A stretch of DNA of 64,000 nt from NCBI GenBank assembly GCA_964019695.1, contig CAXHUL010000509.1, positions 62,001 to 126,000 on the forward strand, given 5' to 3'. The translations under genes were made by a program, and so were the position numbers. Source of the stretch: Loripinus fragilis (taxonomy: Eukaryota > Mollusca > Bivalvia > Lucinida > Lucinidae). Below the pieces are notes generated by a model. That model was not told where the DNA came from. It worked only from the letters and a program-made list of their open reading frames with translations, and ran no database searches. Positions within the stretch are counted from its first letter, which is position 1. Each line of letters opens with the position of its first letter. Shown one piece after another: positions 32,728 through 44,431 of this stretch.

Positions 32728-33065
32728 AGTGAGTATGATCAGGAAATACCACAATCACAAACTGCAGACAACCCCGTGGCATCGCGAGGAAGAGCCGCTC
32801 AACCATCACGAGACTACAGGAAGACAAATTAAGCAAAGCAATCAGCTCTCTCTTCCCCATCAAGATGATTGCAATACTAGAATGGATATAAAGTGACGTA
32901 CAACAAAACATAGAACAATTACAGACTCCCACAATGGCAGTAACAATAAACAAAAAGTCAACAACAACAGAACCACCGCCTTAGAACGGACAGCAGCCTA
33001 AGCCACCGGGGGCTTAAATGCATTTTACTGGTACAAAATCTTCGCCCTAGATTCTGCTGTTGTTG
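32728..33065 (-). mobile_element. Family B retroelement, 3' fragment
   Basis: The minus-strand copy has its 3' end at GTGAGTATGATCAGGAAAT and extends to ATCTTCGCCCTAGATTCTG. It is the inverted equivalent of 50,025-50,395, including GACAGCAGCCTAAGCCACCG. No coding sequence is preserved. Confidence 0.65.
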
Positions 33066-33448
33066 AAGTACAAGAAATGTTCAGCTCGCATGGGACCACT
33101 ATTTCTATATAAATGTAGAAGAAAACATTTGTCTTTGACACGTACATGTATTCACACTTCGGAAATTACATGCCGTGATAATGTATATGGTGTTTTGTAA
33201 GGAATTTCTGTGATAGAAGGCAGGTCAGTCGATTTGTCTGCGCTGGCTTTTTCTGCCATAGTGTCCTCCCTTCCTATTCTGTGAAGTTATCATTCAATCC
33301 TTTCAGTTTCTGTGATGAATACCGAGATGGGGAAAGGGTAAAACAAGACACGACAAAGTGGCTTACTGCTGTGACAGTGCTGCCAGGTTATCGTGCTCGT
33401 AATTGTTTAACCTTTCCTGATTTTCTGTTTTACTTTGTCATTGCGTGC

Positions 33449-33451
33449 GTG

Positions 33452-33523
<72 letters not shown>

Positions 33524-33558
33524 TGTGTGTGTGTGTGCGTGTGTGTGTGTGTGTGTGA
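33449..33558. repeat. (TG)n microsatellite
   Basis: About 110 bp of TG dinucleotides with a few interruptions (GAGTG, GCGTG). An open frame across it encodes alternating Cys-Val and is an artefact of the repeat. Confidence 0.97.
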
Positions 33559-33952
33559 AGGTGTTAAAGATCATAAATGTATGCGCAATGTAGTGCTTTT
33601 TGCAGTTTGTTTATAATATTCATATAGATATCCTTTGACTAAGCTGTTTTCTTCAATTCCAACCTCTAAACGCTTAAAATACATAGTATTGTGCACATTA
33701 AGCTATAAGCTCATCTAAAGAGAACTCAAAATATACATTTTAGTTTTACGACGTACAATTTCGCATTTAATATGTCGACAAGTTTAAATTGCATGTTTCC
33801 AGCGAATCTCTCTTGTGAATTCAACAAGATTACACCATTAGTTTAAGCCTTGATATCTGTCGTATTGTTATCGTTAAATGTAAATGTTCTAATGACTCGT
33901 AGAGTGCTGAAGTTTAATGCGATGGTCTTGACTAATCCAGCCATGTTTTCAA

Positions 33953-34309
33953 TTAACCCATAAAGCGCCACATATAGTTCGCAACAGATAACAATTTCAA
34001 TTTTTGCTGTTTTTTCAAAAATAACAAACGAGGCATGATATTTCATGAGAATTATCGGCTGGTAGACAATTCTCATGTAATATCACGCCTTATTTTTTTT
34101 TTTGTTTATTTCAGTAAAACTTAAGTTATAAGAGTAAGAAAGATGGCAAAGATCAGGAAACGATACAATCAAGTGACGACGAGCTTGGAATGCTTAAGTC
34201 CAAATAAAAAAAAAATCTGTTTATTCTGTTCCTTATTCTTTTCGAATATTAAGATAGATGTCACAAAATTTGTTGTCTGCTGCAGTCATGATTCCCATTT
34301 TAAGGTTAG
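33953..34309. mobile_element. piggyBac-like MITE (TTAA), copy 3, interrupted
   Basis: It starts TTAACCCATAAAGCGCCA at 33,953 and ends TTTTAAGGTTAG near 34,309. The left half contains the family hairpin GAGAATTATCGGCTGGTAGACAATTCTC. Close to its centre sits a foreign block of about 73 bp or more (34,102-34,174), which ends in a very short family A tip, so this is a nested insertion. Confidence 0.65.
34102..34174 (-). mobile_element. Family A 3' tip with duplicated flank
   Basis: The last 43 or so bases of family A (34,132-34,174) plus 30 bases of 3' flank. All 73 bases recur identically at 34,581-34,653, where they belong to a longer family A copy. Past 34,174 the sequence returns to the interrupted MITE. 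Confidence 0.75.
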
Positions 34310-34610
34310 TAAATTGCTCAAACAAAATAGAACTTTATGAGCCTGCTCTTAACAGAGCTATCTGATATTGGACTATTATATTTGCATACTGCTTTTGCTA
34401 GCTGACTTATTTGCTAATGGCGCTCAAAGAGTTTATTTCCATTAACGTTTACAATAGCTTGTGAGCCCTTGAGAATTAGTCTGTTATTTTCACTTTAAAG
34501 TGGTATTAGTGTAGTTTGAAAGTGTTTTTGTTTTATTTCTTCAAAAGAATAAAATTAGGCTTAAGACTGCTGTGTTTTTGTTGTTTATTTCAGTAAAACT
34601 TAAGTTATAA

Positions 34611-35008
34611 GAGTAAGAAAGATGGCAAAGATCAGGAAACGATACAATCAAGTACCACACCTGACCCAGGATACCACATGGGAAAGTAACAAAAATACAA
34701 AAAAAAAACATCACCAACAAGAGCCAAGAGGTCAGCCCTTTCCCAGCAGGTGACCACAATGCAGCAATGAACAGACGCGAAAGCATGAGAAACACAAGAC
34801 ACAAAAAACACAAATGATCCACAAAAGAAGTACCGCCTTGGAACGGTTAGTAAAATATTTTACTGGCGGGCTTAAACCAGTTTCACGGCGCCAACCTCAC
34901 CCTTACTTCAGATGTGGATCAAGACACATTGATGTTTGGTTTGCATGAAAGACCCCTAGCTTATAAATGCATCTTCTCCAAAATCATATAAATCAAAATA
35001 AAAAAGGA
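34611..35008 (-). mobile_element. Family A retroelement, 5'-truncated
   Basis: Minus-strand copy from AGTAAGAAAGATGGC at 34,612 to about 35,008. It includes the GGTTTAAGC-type segment and the region encoding CATTGATGTTTGGTTTGCATG. It covers only untranslated 3' sequence. Its 3' flank (34,581-34,611) matches the flank of the tip at 34,102. Confidence 0.8.
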
Positions 35009-35215
35009 GTTTGCCTATAAAGATTTTTAACTAACAAATTACAATCAGTTCTCTTGCTTTCCGACGAGGTACATATGGTGTGGATATTCATTCGAATCGC
35101 ATCAGTCAGACTTGTCAAGTAAGTACCAACAATTAAATTGCATGCGTCATAACACACTTCCACTTCAAAACTAGATGGACACAAAGTACATGCACTGAAT
35201 AACAAAACAAAACCG

Positions 35216-35960
35216 GAGGTCTATGGTGACTTGGTGTATAGACTGAAGAAGATTGTGGCTCTAATAATTTTTCAGCGCAGTTTATTAATATAATTTCCCA
35301 TTATAGAAAGATTGGCTATAACATTAATGTATTGCAACAGACTGCATGCTTGGTGGTCAACCCAATTAGGGTTGGCAACTTTGCTTCCCTCTTTACTTGC
35401 ACGCCAGTGGGTCGGACTTCAGACTCTATGACGGATCCGTCTTAAAGATTTATCGTTTGATGAGGTAGGGGCCTGATGCTTTGGCTGTTGTCAGGTTCAC
35501 CGGGGTTTACCTGCTCCTGTATTCGGTTTTATTTACTGTTGAGATCTTATCTTTGCTTTATGTCCTTTTTATATCTTGATATATATATTCTAGGAGATGA
35601 TGCATGGATAAGTTAGGGGTCTTTCATGCAAACCAAACATTTATGTGCCTTGATCCACATCTGAACTAAGGGTGAGGTTGGCGCGGTGAAACCGGTTTAA
35701 GCCCTTCAGAAAAATAATTTTACTGACCGTTCAAAGGCGGTACTTCTTTTGTGGATCATTTGTGTTATTAATGTCTTGTGTTTATGATGCTTTCGCGTCT
35801 GTTTATTGCTGACTTTTGGTCACCTGCTGGGAAAGAACTGACCTCTTGGCTCTTGTTTGTGATAGGTAATTGCGATTTTGTCACTTCCCATGTTGTATCC
35901 TGGGTCAGATGTGGTACTTGACTGTATTGATTCCTGATCTTTGCCATCTTTCTTACTTTT
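35216..35960 (+). mobile_element. Family A retroelement with ORF remnant
   Basis: Plus-strand copy starting within the ORF at GTCTATGGTGACTTGGTGTA and ending CTTTCTTACTTTT. The C-terminal protein piece is readable (FYGDLVYK region, then YNINVLQQTACLVVN) but broken by a base loss near 35,255. It stands back to back with the copy at 34,611-35,008. Because the two overlap in element coordinates they are independent insertions, not a twin-priming inversion. Confidence 0.8.
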
Positions 35961-36392
35961 ATATATTGCTAAAATATTTAAAGGAACACCTGATAGTTTT
36001 CCATAGCCAATAATGTTAACCCCTGGCTTATACACAATCATCACACTTCATTAGACAATGAGACAAAAGTCAATGATTCTGCTGCATACAATTACAACAA
36101 AATGTATGCAAGCAGTGCTCCTATAGTAATTTTTTTAAGTGCTTTTCCTCTTAAAGTCACTTCTGACACCAATAACCATAAATCTTGCATGACTTAACAC
36201 ATTTTGTCTTATGACTTTAATATTTGTTACAGTATTTACCTGAAACGTACTGAGATAAATGGCATTGGTATGCCTGACCCAATTATTATTTCTGTATTTT
36301 TACATTCATTTATTGACTTATTTATAATCTCTAATACTATCATCCTGTTTTGTTCATAGCTTGCATTTATATTCAGATTGTATATATTTAAA

Positions 36393-36560
36393 GTAAGTAA
36401 GAGTGCAAAGATCAGGAATCGATACAATCAAGTACCACACCCGACCCAGGATACCAATGGGAAAGTGACAAACTCACAGTAGACACCACAAACGAGAGCC
36501 AAGAGATCAGCCCTTTCCCAGCAGATGACCACAAAGCTACACAAACGGACGCGCACGTTT
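36393..36560 (-). mobile_element. Family A retroelement, short copy
   Basis: AGTAAGTAAGAGTGCAAAG at the 3' end to about GGACGCGCACGTTTATAAGC, where homology stops. Non-coding. Confidence 0.8.
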
Positions 36561-38355
36561 ATAAGCGATGTTTATAAGCTATTCTTTATCTTTATAATGT
36601 AGGGGAAGGGTCGTAGCTAATGTTATGAAGACTTGTGACCCAACCCCATTACTGTATCATATTTTGCAATACAATATATTTACACTTACTATGGTGAATT
36701 AAATGATCTACATATTTCAGCAAGAGTTACTGGCCCTGATTATTATTTTACCGTTGTTTTATATGGGAAACCTGCAGTAAAGTTAGTAAAAGCTCTACAA
36801 CTCGAAAACTTATTTTCTAAATTGGGTGAAAGTTGTTCTGAACCATTACTATGTCAAAACTGTAGATCAAAAGTTGCTTCTGCCACATTTCTATTTTTTC
36901 AAACATGAATTATTGCCCTTAATGCTAATATTTACATAGAAAATGGGTAAAAAATCAAACATTCACCAACAGCTTGCTTACTGGAGATTAGATTGAAGTA
37001 AAAGTATATTCAATATTATATTTGGTTTGATACATCTTTACATCTGCTAACTAAAATGATGAAAAATTCCACAATTATGAGTTAATGTCCTTGATGTTGT
37101 ATTTGAGGTGAAAAAAGAAACAATAAAATAAGCCTTACAAATGCCTCAATGACCCCAAAATGCTGAATAAATATTTAATTTCTATACAGTTTTGATATAT
37201 TTCGATGACGTATGCAAAGTTCTTTATACATGTATATCAATAACAGAAATGTGTGTTTGCAACTGTTTGAGCCTGTTTTACACTTCTATTGCGCCAGAGG
37301 AGTAGAGAATCATTGAAGAACACAGTGGGGTAACCATAAATTATTTTATTCGTTAAACTTCACAAAACTACACTTAAAGATAGCTTCAAAGCAGTATTAC
37401 AAACACTTTTTATTGGCTGAAAAAGAATTATTCCTTGTTATGCAGTTAAAAGTTAAACGATTGAAATTGAGCATAACAATGGGTAGGAGTTGTAATTAAG
37501 AAATATCTCTCTTTCTAGACAGTGTAAATTTGCTTTTAAAAAATTCCACTGGCTCAGTCAGCTTGTGTAATTCTGTTTCTAATATACAAGTTCACAAAAA
37601 TCTATTTTTAGAAGTCATAAAATATTTGAATATGTGGTGATCAAACATAAAAATGGCAATAATTTTGACTATTATTTTTAATGTAAAATTTGGTCAGTAA
37701 GTATAAAATGGCTAGATTTGCATCAACTGACCATTCCTGTATTTCAAGTAAACTTAAGCAGTTCTGCTACAATAATTTACCAATATTTACCATCCTCAAT
37801 GGGTCACCAAACTAATCACAAGACATATAATTATAAGTCTTTTATAACTAAATCTCGGTAAAGGTCAGACTTTGAGTTCATCTATATGGGGATTAATGGC
37901 AAATAATGACGTAATCCTTGAATATTATGAGCAGCGTATTATGATAAATTGATTCATTGTTATCTAGATACAACTCAATCGTATGTTGCTTACTTGTATA
38001 AGTATACTAATATGACTTGTTCCCGTAGTTTGTCACTTATTAAGCTAACATTTGCACCCATTATTATATCAAATAACCCATTATTATGTAAAAATTTACC
38101 TTAAGACAGACAAAGCTTTCCATGTACCAATGTAGTATAGACAATAGGTTAACCCACTGTTTAAGTAATGGAGGACACAAACATGTTTGTCTCATGACAG
38201 GGGTTCAATTACTACACGAGCGAATCAAGTAAACAAATGTATGCAAAGTGTCCCATAGATGAGAATTTACAAACAGTGAAGTCCAAACAGCTTGTTTTCA
38301 AAGGTGTCCATAAACAAAAATTGTCTGCGTAAAAATGTATATATTTTCTTACCCT
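36561..38355. other. No gene or repeat recognised
   Basis: About 1.8 kb of AT-rich sequence with no internal duplication that I could find, no recognisable protein motif and no splice-bounded frame. It is the longest apparently single-copy stretch outside the chordin introns. Confidence 0.5.
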
Positions 38356-38359
38356 TTAT

Positions 38360-38460
38360 TTTTAACATGTGTTTTGGGTGCTCAAAAGAACCGTCTCATT
38401 GAGACGGTTCTTCTGAGTACCCAAAACATATGTTTTGGTTCAGAAATAAGAAAATTAATT
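38360..38460. mobile_element. Foldback MITE
   Basis: ACATGTGTTTTGGGTGCTCA then AAGAACCGTCTC pairs with GAGACGGTTCTTCTGAGTAC then CCAAAACATATGTTTTGG, a nearly complete palindrome. A sister copy lies at 55,805-55,930, with half copies at 2,505 and 15,065. Confidence 0.75.
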
Positions 38461-38634
38461 TTTTACACGCTCTTAACTAAAGTCCTGGTGTCATTTAGCT
38501 ACTAAAGCGATCTAAAATAGATATACCCCTCAAATGAATAACAGGCAGATTTGAAACATAAGAATGACAGTTTTTAAATCACGAATATGTTAATGTTTTG
38601 AATAAAGCCAGTACTGTGGGTGAAAAAGCGAGTG

Positions 38635-38745
38635 ATCATGATCAGGAAGTAACACAATCACACACTGCATACCAACATATGGCATAGTGAGGAAGAGCCA
38701 CAGAAGACGTAATCGTCTATTGCCTATCAAGTAAAATAACAATGG
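38635..38745 (-). mobile_element. Family B retroelement, short 3' fragment
   Basis: GATCATGATCAGGAAGTAAC, ACAATCACACACTGCATACC and GAGGAAGAGCCAC match the inverted 3' end of family B (compare 32,728). Confidence 0.55.
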
Positions 38746-38886
38746 AATAAGTATTACGTGTATCTACATTGTCTTTTTACTGCATGTATTTATGAGTCAG
38801 AAATGATATTTACTGATATGTATCGGCATTTAAATTCTTACATAAATAGCAAATGATTTTGAATACAGCATACACAATAAGAACAT

Positions 38887-39119
38887 TTGAGCCAGTGCAT
38901 GAGATTTTCAACAATGTGGTATGTGCGACCAGCAAAGCCTCAGATCAGCCTGCGCATACGTGCAGTCTGATCAGAACTTTGCTAGTTGCTTGAACATTCT
39001 ATCTATGTTAAGCTACTTACTGAACATGATCTCCAGTTTCTAAGCTTAAAAGGAGGCTGCACTGGTTCGTCTGAGTCTGCCATTGTCAAAATGCCAAAAT
39101 ATCACATGAGGCGGCTCAT
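38887..39119. mobile_element. ATGAGCCAC-type MITE, copy 1
   Basis: Terminal repeats around TTGAGCCA...GAGATTTTCAACAATGTGG at the left and CACATGAGGCGGCTCA at the right; next inside is GTGCGACCAGCAAAG. It is inverted relative to the three other copies (39,489, 57,624 and 59,418). About 230 bp, non-coding. Confidence 0.75.
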
Positions 39120-39488
39120 TTATTATTTAGCTATACATATTAAACAATCAATAAAGTAAATGATGCTGATATTTCCTGAAATCAGCTAACAATATCAAAA
39201 TTTCACACTTTCTTCAGATCAAGAATTGGTTGTAAATTATTAACAAATCTCAAACTTGTCCACCATCGTGAAATGTTGCCATCACAATAAATCTGAATGG
39301 ATAACGTCATTTTCACTTTATTAGACCAAAATGTTGCACAAAATGTTTTTTTAATTGAACGCTGTTGTTTTAGCATTGTTATTTTACCATACGTCCTTTA
39401 TAATTACCATATGTCCTTTATAAATTTGCAAATGCCTACATAACAGAACAGTTAAAAATGATATGTTGATATATCTGGTGAAAAATGA

Positions 39489-39729
39489 TATAAGCTGTGA
39501 CATGTTATTTCCAACAATGTGGTATTTGGACAAGTGTGGACCCATATGAGCCTGTGCAGAATCCTTTACAACTTAGAAACTGCAAATGATGTTCGGTCAG
39601 TAGCTTAACAGTCATAGAATATTTAAGCGACTAGCAAAAGCTCTGATCAGACTGTGCGTATGCCCAGGCTGGTATGAGCCTTTGCTGGTCGCACATACCA
39701 CATTGTTGGATATCTCATGTTGTGGCTCA
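39489..39729. mobile_element. ATGAGCCAC-type MITE, copy 2
   Basis: Begins with a degraded terminal repeat (TTTCCAACAATGTGG) and ends CCACATTGTTGGATATCTCA then TGTTGTGGCTCAA. The interior contains TCAGTAGCTTAACAGTCATA, shared with copies 57,624 and 59,418. Confidence 0.8.
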
Positions 39730-40139
39730 ATTATGTTGATATTAATCTAGTGCAAAGTGATATCACTTTCTGATATCGTATTTTCATGAAGGCACTTATT
39801 TGCAGCGTCCAAGTAATCAAAAAGACAGAAAAGCAAGCAAATGGACAACAGCAGTAATCGTTTTATTTTAAAATGATTACTGCACTTATATAAGTTAATA
39901 TTGTCTCTCTTTGGGATATCTACGAATGCTAGCATGCTTGCATCCTTCTATATCCCATCTCGGTACATTATTCAGCAATATAAATGCAACTAGAGCGCGC
40001 AGTCGATGGGGTGCCATCGCAAATCCCCACGCTAAGTTCTTGACTCTCCCAGCACCCTGCAGTCCCACCCCAGGGCATGACCTTGGCAACAGAATGAAAA
40101 TTCTGTTCAATATGTTTTCTATCTTTTATTTGTGAGAAC

Positions 40140-40880
40140 ACACACAAAGTTTGGTATAAAAAATCTTTGAAATTGACATGTTAATGATATGTGACCTTTC
40201 GACCTCGCCCCAAGGTCACCAGTTTGACCCTAGGATGAAAATGTTACTTGCATTTTGTTCTGCTTGTCATCCCTCTGCTACATGACCATGTTTGAAAAAA
40301 AAATGTTTGACCCCCTGGGTACCCCTAGTGCCCCAAAAACCCACCCCTGGGGTTGAAATTTGATGATATTTGACCTTTGACCTCACCACAAGGTCACCAG
40401 TTTGACCCTAGGATGAAAATTTTACTTGCATTCTGTTCTGCTCGTCATCCCCTTCGATTTGATGTATCACATGACCATGTTTGAAAAAAAATCTGACCCC
40501 CTGGGCACCCCCATCGTCCCAAAGTCCCACCCCTGGGGCATGACCCAGGAGACAGAATAAAAATCCCGTCTGATATGTTTGTATCTTTCATGTGTGAGAA
40601 CACACACAAAGTTTGGTATAAAAATCTTTGAAATTGACTTTGTTATTGAAATTAAATGATATTTGACCTTTTGACCCCTCCCCAGGGCCCCAGGGGGTGG
40701 GGCAAAAAAAAAAAGTTTGACGTTGCACGCCCCATTTATGTCAGTAACTCACACATCAAATTTGGTTAAATTTCGTCCAATGGTTTAGGAGGAGATAGCA
40801 TAAAGGACATACGGACGGATGGATGGACAGACGGACTGACAGACGGATGGAGGCGATTACAATATCCCCTTCGCTTTTTT
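40140..40880. repeat. Degenerate repeat with GGACGGATGG tail
   Basis: Diverged copies of a module of about 190-240 bp containing ACACACAAAGTTTGGTATAA, GACCTTTGACCTC, AAGGTCACCAGTTTGACCCT and GACCCCCTGGG. The end carries TTCGTCCAATGGTTTAGGAG and an (ACGG/ATGG)n-like tract at 40,810-40,855. Such modules are widespread in bivalve intergenic DNA. A short frame upstream of it is not supported. Confidence 0.6.
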
Positions 40881-41029
40881 AAAAAGGTGTGGGGATAATA
40901 ATCATATAGTATACCTTGTCATGTAAGTTTGCCAGGTATCTTGTTAAATGGTTCGCAATCAATTAGACTAGTCTAAGAACGCCAATGGAAATACAGTCAA
41001 CAGTCATTAGCTTGCTTTCCATGTGATAG

Positions 41030-41172
41030 TGTTCTTCCTGGATTGAACCAGTACTAATCAAAGTTAAATGTGTCTTGCTCAAGAACACAACACAGCGACG
41101 TTGGTGAGGCTTGAACCCGCCGCCCCTCAGTCTCGCGTCAAGCACTCTACCACTGAGCCACTGTGCTTCCTA
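41030..41172 (-). mobile_element. tRNA-derived SINE
   Basis: On the minus strand the head reads GGAAGCACAGTGGCTCAGTG and contains an A-box-like TGGCTCAGTGG. About 38 bases later comes a B-box-like GGTTCAAGCCT, both matching RNA polymerase III internal promoter consensus. It does not fold as a proper tRNA after the B box. A non-tRNA domain follows (TGTTCTTGAGCAAGACAC, TTAGTACTGGTTCAATCCAG), which is also found at 17,955-18,020. Confidence 0.65.
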
Positions 41173-41399
41173 CAGACAGCAGTGTAAGCCACCAGAAGTT
41201 TAAATTCATTTTACTGGAGCACCTAATCTTCGCCTAAGATTATGTTGTTTTTAAAACGTGAAAACTGCTTAGCTTGTATGACGGCTTCCTACCTAAGGCA
41301 TTGCATCAACACAGAGTAACAATTTAATCAAATTAACACCATGACAAAACAAGAAAATGGCTCATGACTCACGGATCGTCAGAATTTGTTTTGACTTAA

Positions 41400-41728
41400 A
41401 GGCAGGAATCCAGGACCCCCGACAGGGGAGTTCCAGAAAGTTTTATCAGAGGGGTTCCAAATTTGACTACAGTTTCAGTTTTTTGTTTAAGCTGATTAGG
41501 GAATAGAGGATCTAAATACCATTATAAGTGGGCCATCATCGGCCCTCCAGCAAAACGCCATTTAAATGGCGTTTCGCTGGCGGGCCAATGGTGGCCCAAC
41601 ATTGAATGATGGCTTGGTAGCCTTCTGATTTTACAGGGGATCAGGACCAGTATTGCTAAGAAACCCTATATTTTGTGATTTTCGTAGGGGTCCGGATCCC
41701 CTGTCCCAACTCTGGATCTGCGCATGTG
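41400..41728. mobile_element. GGGCCATCA hairpin MITE, copy 1
   Basis: The centre is a palindrome built from GCGAAACGCCATTTAAATGG-type sequence (AACGCCATTTAAATGGCGTT at about 41,555) flanked by GGGCCATCATCGGCCC and GGGCCAATGGTGGCCC. The edges carry CAGGAATCCAGGACCCCC on the left and GGATCTGCGCATG on the right. An inverted copy lies at 44,797-45,056. Confidence 0.7.
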
Positions 41729-42381
41729 GCTTCAAAATCAGACAGTAAGTGGGCGGTGCTTAGCTACTGCCAGATTAGATAATACCAATGACCAGATTAG
41801 GCTGATAAGCAACATGGTCACGAAGCTGATAAGAATTCTCAACTATAACCCAGGTATTTGCCAGAATACTAGAAATTAAAGCTCCAAGAGATACTTTGGA
41901 TGTTATCAGCTTTATGGCAAATAAGAATGTGACAAAACAGAAACTTACTGTAAACTCAGAACGGTTCGCGAGAAATTTATTTTCGAAAATAGCATTAAAA
42001 GACAATTTTGCAACGTTAGAAATTCGTAACATGGGATTGATATACCTATATCGGTAAACGACAGAGTGATTTTGCCATTTCGTGAGGGTTTTAATTTCAC
42101 GAAACTTCCCATATGCGAAGATTCGCAAAAATTAAACCCTTGCGAAAATTTCCAAATTTAGAGTATTTTGCCCTTTAAAGTCCAATCCTGCCTTTAAACA
42201 AGTGTTTCGACCAATCATAGTTCGAATTAATGCTAGTTAAATGTAATTGTGACACGACTATGACAGCAACTAACATAAATACATTATGTACTTTTCCTTA
42301 TGCTTAAAGACATAGGCGAATTATCTGCCTGCAGAATATTCACACGAAATACCAACTATATTTGCCTATAGCTCTTATTAT

Positions 42382-42500
42382 AGTTAACTCCGCCCTTCCT
42401 GTGCTTCACAACCAATCAGTTTGCACAGAAATTTAAAAAAAAGTTACTCCGCCCCTTCCTGTGATTCACAACCAATCAGTTTGCACAGAAATTTAAATTT
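42382..42500. promoter_or_regulatory. Tandem GC-box / CCAAT-box duplication
   Basis: Two adjoining copies of about 62 bp each contain CTCCGCCC, TTCCTGTG, CACAACCAATCAGTTTGCAC and AGAAATTTAAA. A GC box beside a CCAAT box is promoter-like and here it is duplicated. No convincing first exon follows on either strand within 1 kb, so this may be coincidence or part of a repeat. Confidence 0.3.
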
Positions 42501-42897
42501 TTGTCCAACTTAATCACACATTTTGTCAATATTTGTAATATTTATTAAGTAACTCATTAAGTAAATCCGTGAAGTGGTCAATGCGACCGTTTCCAAAGTC
42601 ACAGTCATGAAAAGAAGAGGAGAAAACTATAAGTAGGTCATGGATCATATATTATAATTATAAAAAAATTAAGTGGTTCACTTGCTGTGGTCGTTCCCAC
42701 TTAATTCCTTTATAATTGTTATATATGATATATAGCCTATACAAATAACTTATGTTATCTGCTGCATTCTTAACTTGATTCTTAAAGTAAGAACCCAATA
42801 ATGTATAGTAAATCTTGCTAAAATGAGACCCAAATATCGAAATAAATTTTATTAATGTTGATTTCACTGATGTGCAAACTGTGGCAAATTAATCAGG

Positions 42898-43136
42898 CCT
42901 CGAGGTTATAAAACTTTTTCTATGCTAAACTGAGCACGAAATTTATCCTGCTCATAAGTGTTAAAATGCCAACAATTGTTGGCATTTTTACATTTATTAC
43001 CATGATGAATACAACACATTAGAGACTTAAAGCGAGAAACTTCTACATTTGTCAGTACTTTAGTTTTTATGAGCAGTTGAAATATCGTGCTCAGTTCAAT
43101 TGAGCATAAAAAACGTTTTATAACCTCAGGACCAGG
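42898..43136. mobile_element. Foldback MITE with about 70-bp TIRs
   Basis: CCTCGAGGTTATAAAACTTT on the left pairs with AACGTTTTATAACCTCAGG on the right. Further inside, CTGAGCACGAAATTTA and TGCTCATAAGTG pair with the right arm. A secondary hairpin (AATGCCAACAATTGTTGGCATT at about 42,965) lies inside. The 105-codon frame across it is not a gene. Confidence 0.7.
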
Positions 43137-43284
43137 ACTTAATTTACTATGTGAGTGATTTTGGCAAAATTTACACATCAACAAATATAAGATAAAAAAG
43201 TATTTTTTTCTTTTCAAATGCAATAATGACTTTTAAGATTATTATTATCGATGAAGTATTGATATTTTTCATTTTCTCATCCTA

Positions 43285-43420
43285 CAGGAATATTTGGTTC
43301 TAGCAGAAAGCAAGATACCGCTCATAGGTGGTGCTAGGAGCGTGAAAGCTGTTGCATTGCTATTGGTTCTCATGAACAGACTCAATAAAACCATTTCTTC
43401 AAATGAAGATTATTCTCTCT
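43285..43420. repeat. Dispersed repeat (AGCAGAAAGCA type)
   Basis: ACAGGAATATTTGGTTCTAG, GATACCGCTCATAG, GGTGCTAGGAGCGTGA and TTGTTCTCATGAACAGACTC-like phrases recur at 50,405-50,860 and, inverted, at 58,000-58,215. Class unknown. Confidence 0.55.
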
Positions 43421-44009
43421 TTTAAGATTATTTAATGCATTTATTCTTATTTCATAAGTGCATACTTTGAATTTTAACTGGCTAAGCAGCTGCACTTCCA
43501 ACAACTAATCGTAGTTTAGGTAGCACAGCTTTTACATAACCATACATACAAGATTATGCGAAGCATATATAAGCAGATATAAGTAATCACATGGGCTTTA
43601 TCCAAATCGACGTTGCTTATTATACATGCAAGTAACAAAGGCAATGATCATTATGTCCGTCAACACAGTTTTAATCGTCTGTTTTACTCACATTCTGCAA
43701 AACATAATAGCTAGACTTGGTGCAATCAAAGTTTCAATTGTTTAGCTAGTATTCGTAGCCTAGCAGACACGTTTTAGTTCTTCATAGGCAAATTGAATTG
43801 GAACACAGCTCTCATAAGCATTAATAGAATTTTTCCACCAAAGTTGAATAAAAGCCAGTTCATACATAAATGATACTTTCAACATAAGCTAAAAAGTAAG
43901 ATTAAGGCTAGACTTTTCTTTGTAGGCTCACGCCAGAGTACCTATGTTTATCTCTTAAACAAAATGAAAATCACCAAAGTTATAGGATTAAACTAAACAC
44001 ATAACACAT

Positions 44010-44286
44010 TGGCATAGCTCCCATTATGCAATTACGCGCATGCGTAATAAAAATAGTATCATTCAAGGGAGGTCACCTAATGTGATAAAAGTGAGTTTCC
44101 ATACCATAAGGTACTGCTCATAAAGAAAAGAATTCGCTCCCTTTGGGAGCAAATTATTTCCTTTAAGACAAGTTCCCATTTTGAAAAAGGGAATCAACTG
44201 AAGAGAATCACTGTTTGATCAATTAGTCTCCCTTTGATGTGCATAACTTTTTTAGTGATATGGCTACGCTCTTGTAACACCACTAG
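44010..44286. mobile_element. GGAGCAAATT hairpin MITE, copy 1
   Basis: Ends TTGGCATAGCTCCCATT and GGCTACGCTCTTG are short inverted repeats. The centre is a palindrome AAGAATTCGCTCCC/GGGAGCAAATTATTTC. Other copies: 53,332-53,613, 61,905-62,145 (inverted) and a half copy at 51,801-51,930. It lies about 150 bp past the chordin stop codon, so it may be part of the 3' untranslated region. Confidence 0.7.
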
Positions 44287-44431
44287 ACTGACAAGTTACT
44301 ATGCTTAATGAATGACTCAAGTGAATACATAAACTACTGTTGTCTCATTGCACAATACATGTGCCCTGCCCCGGACATTGAAACTTGAGCGAAATAATCA
44401 CAGAAATGCTTTAATACACAACCAATAGTAT

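Noticed and set aside
33281..33616. 111-codon frame with a Cys-Val repeat
   Set aside because: It is translated (TG)n microsatellite; cysteine alternation comes from the dinucleotide repeat.
34611..35960. Twin-primed (5'-inverted) single family A insertion
   Set aside because: The two opposite-facing pieces overlap in element coordinates, both including the 3' end, so they must be separate insertions.
41103..41172. tRNA gene on the minus strand
   Set aside because: A- and B-box-like sequences are present but no acceptor stem or cloverleaf closes, and a SINE body follows.
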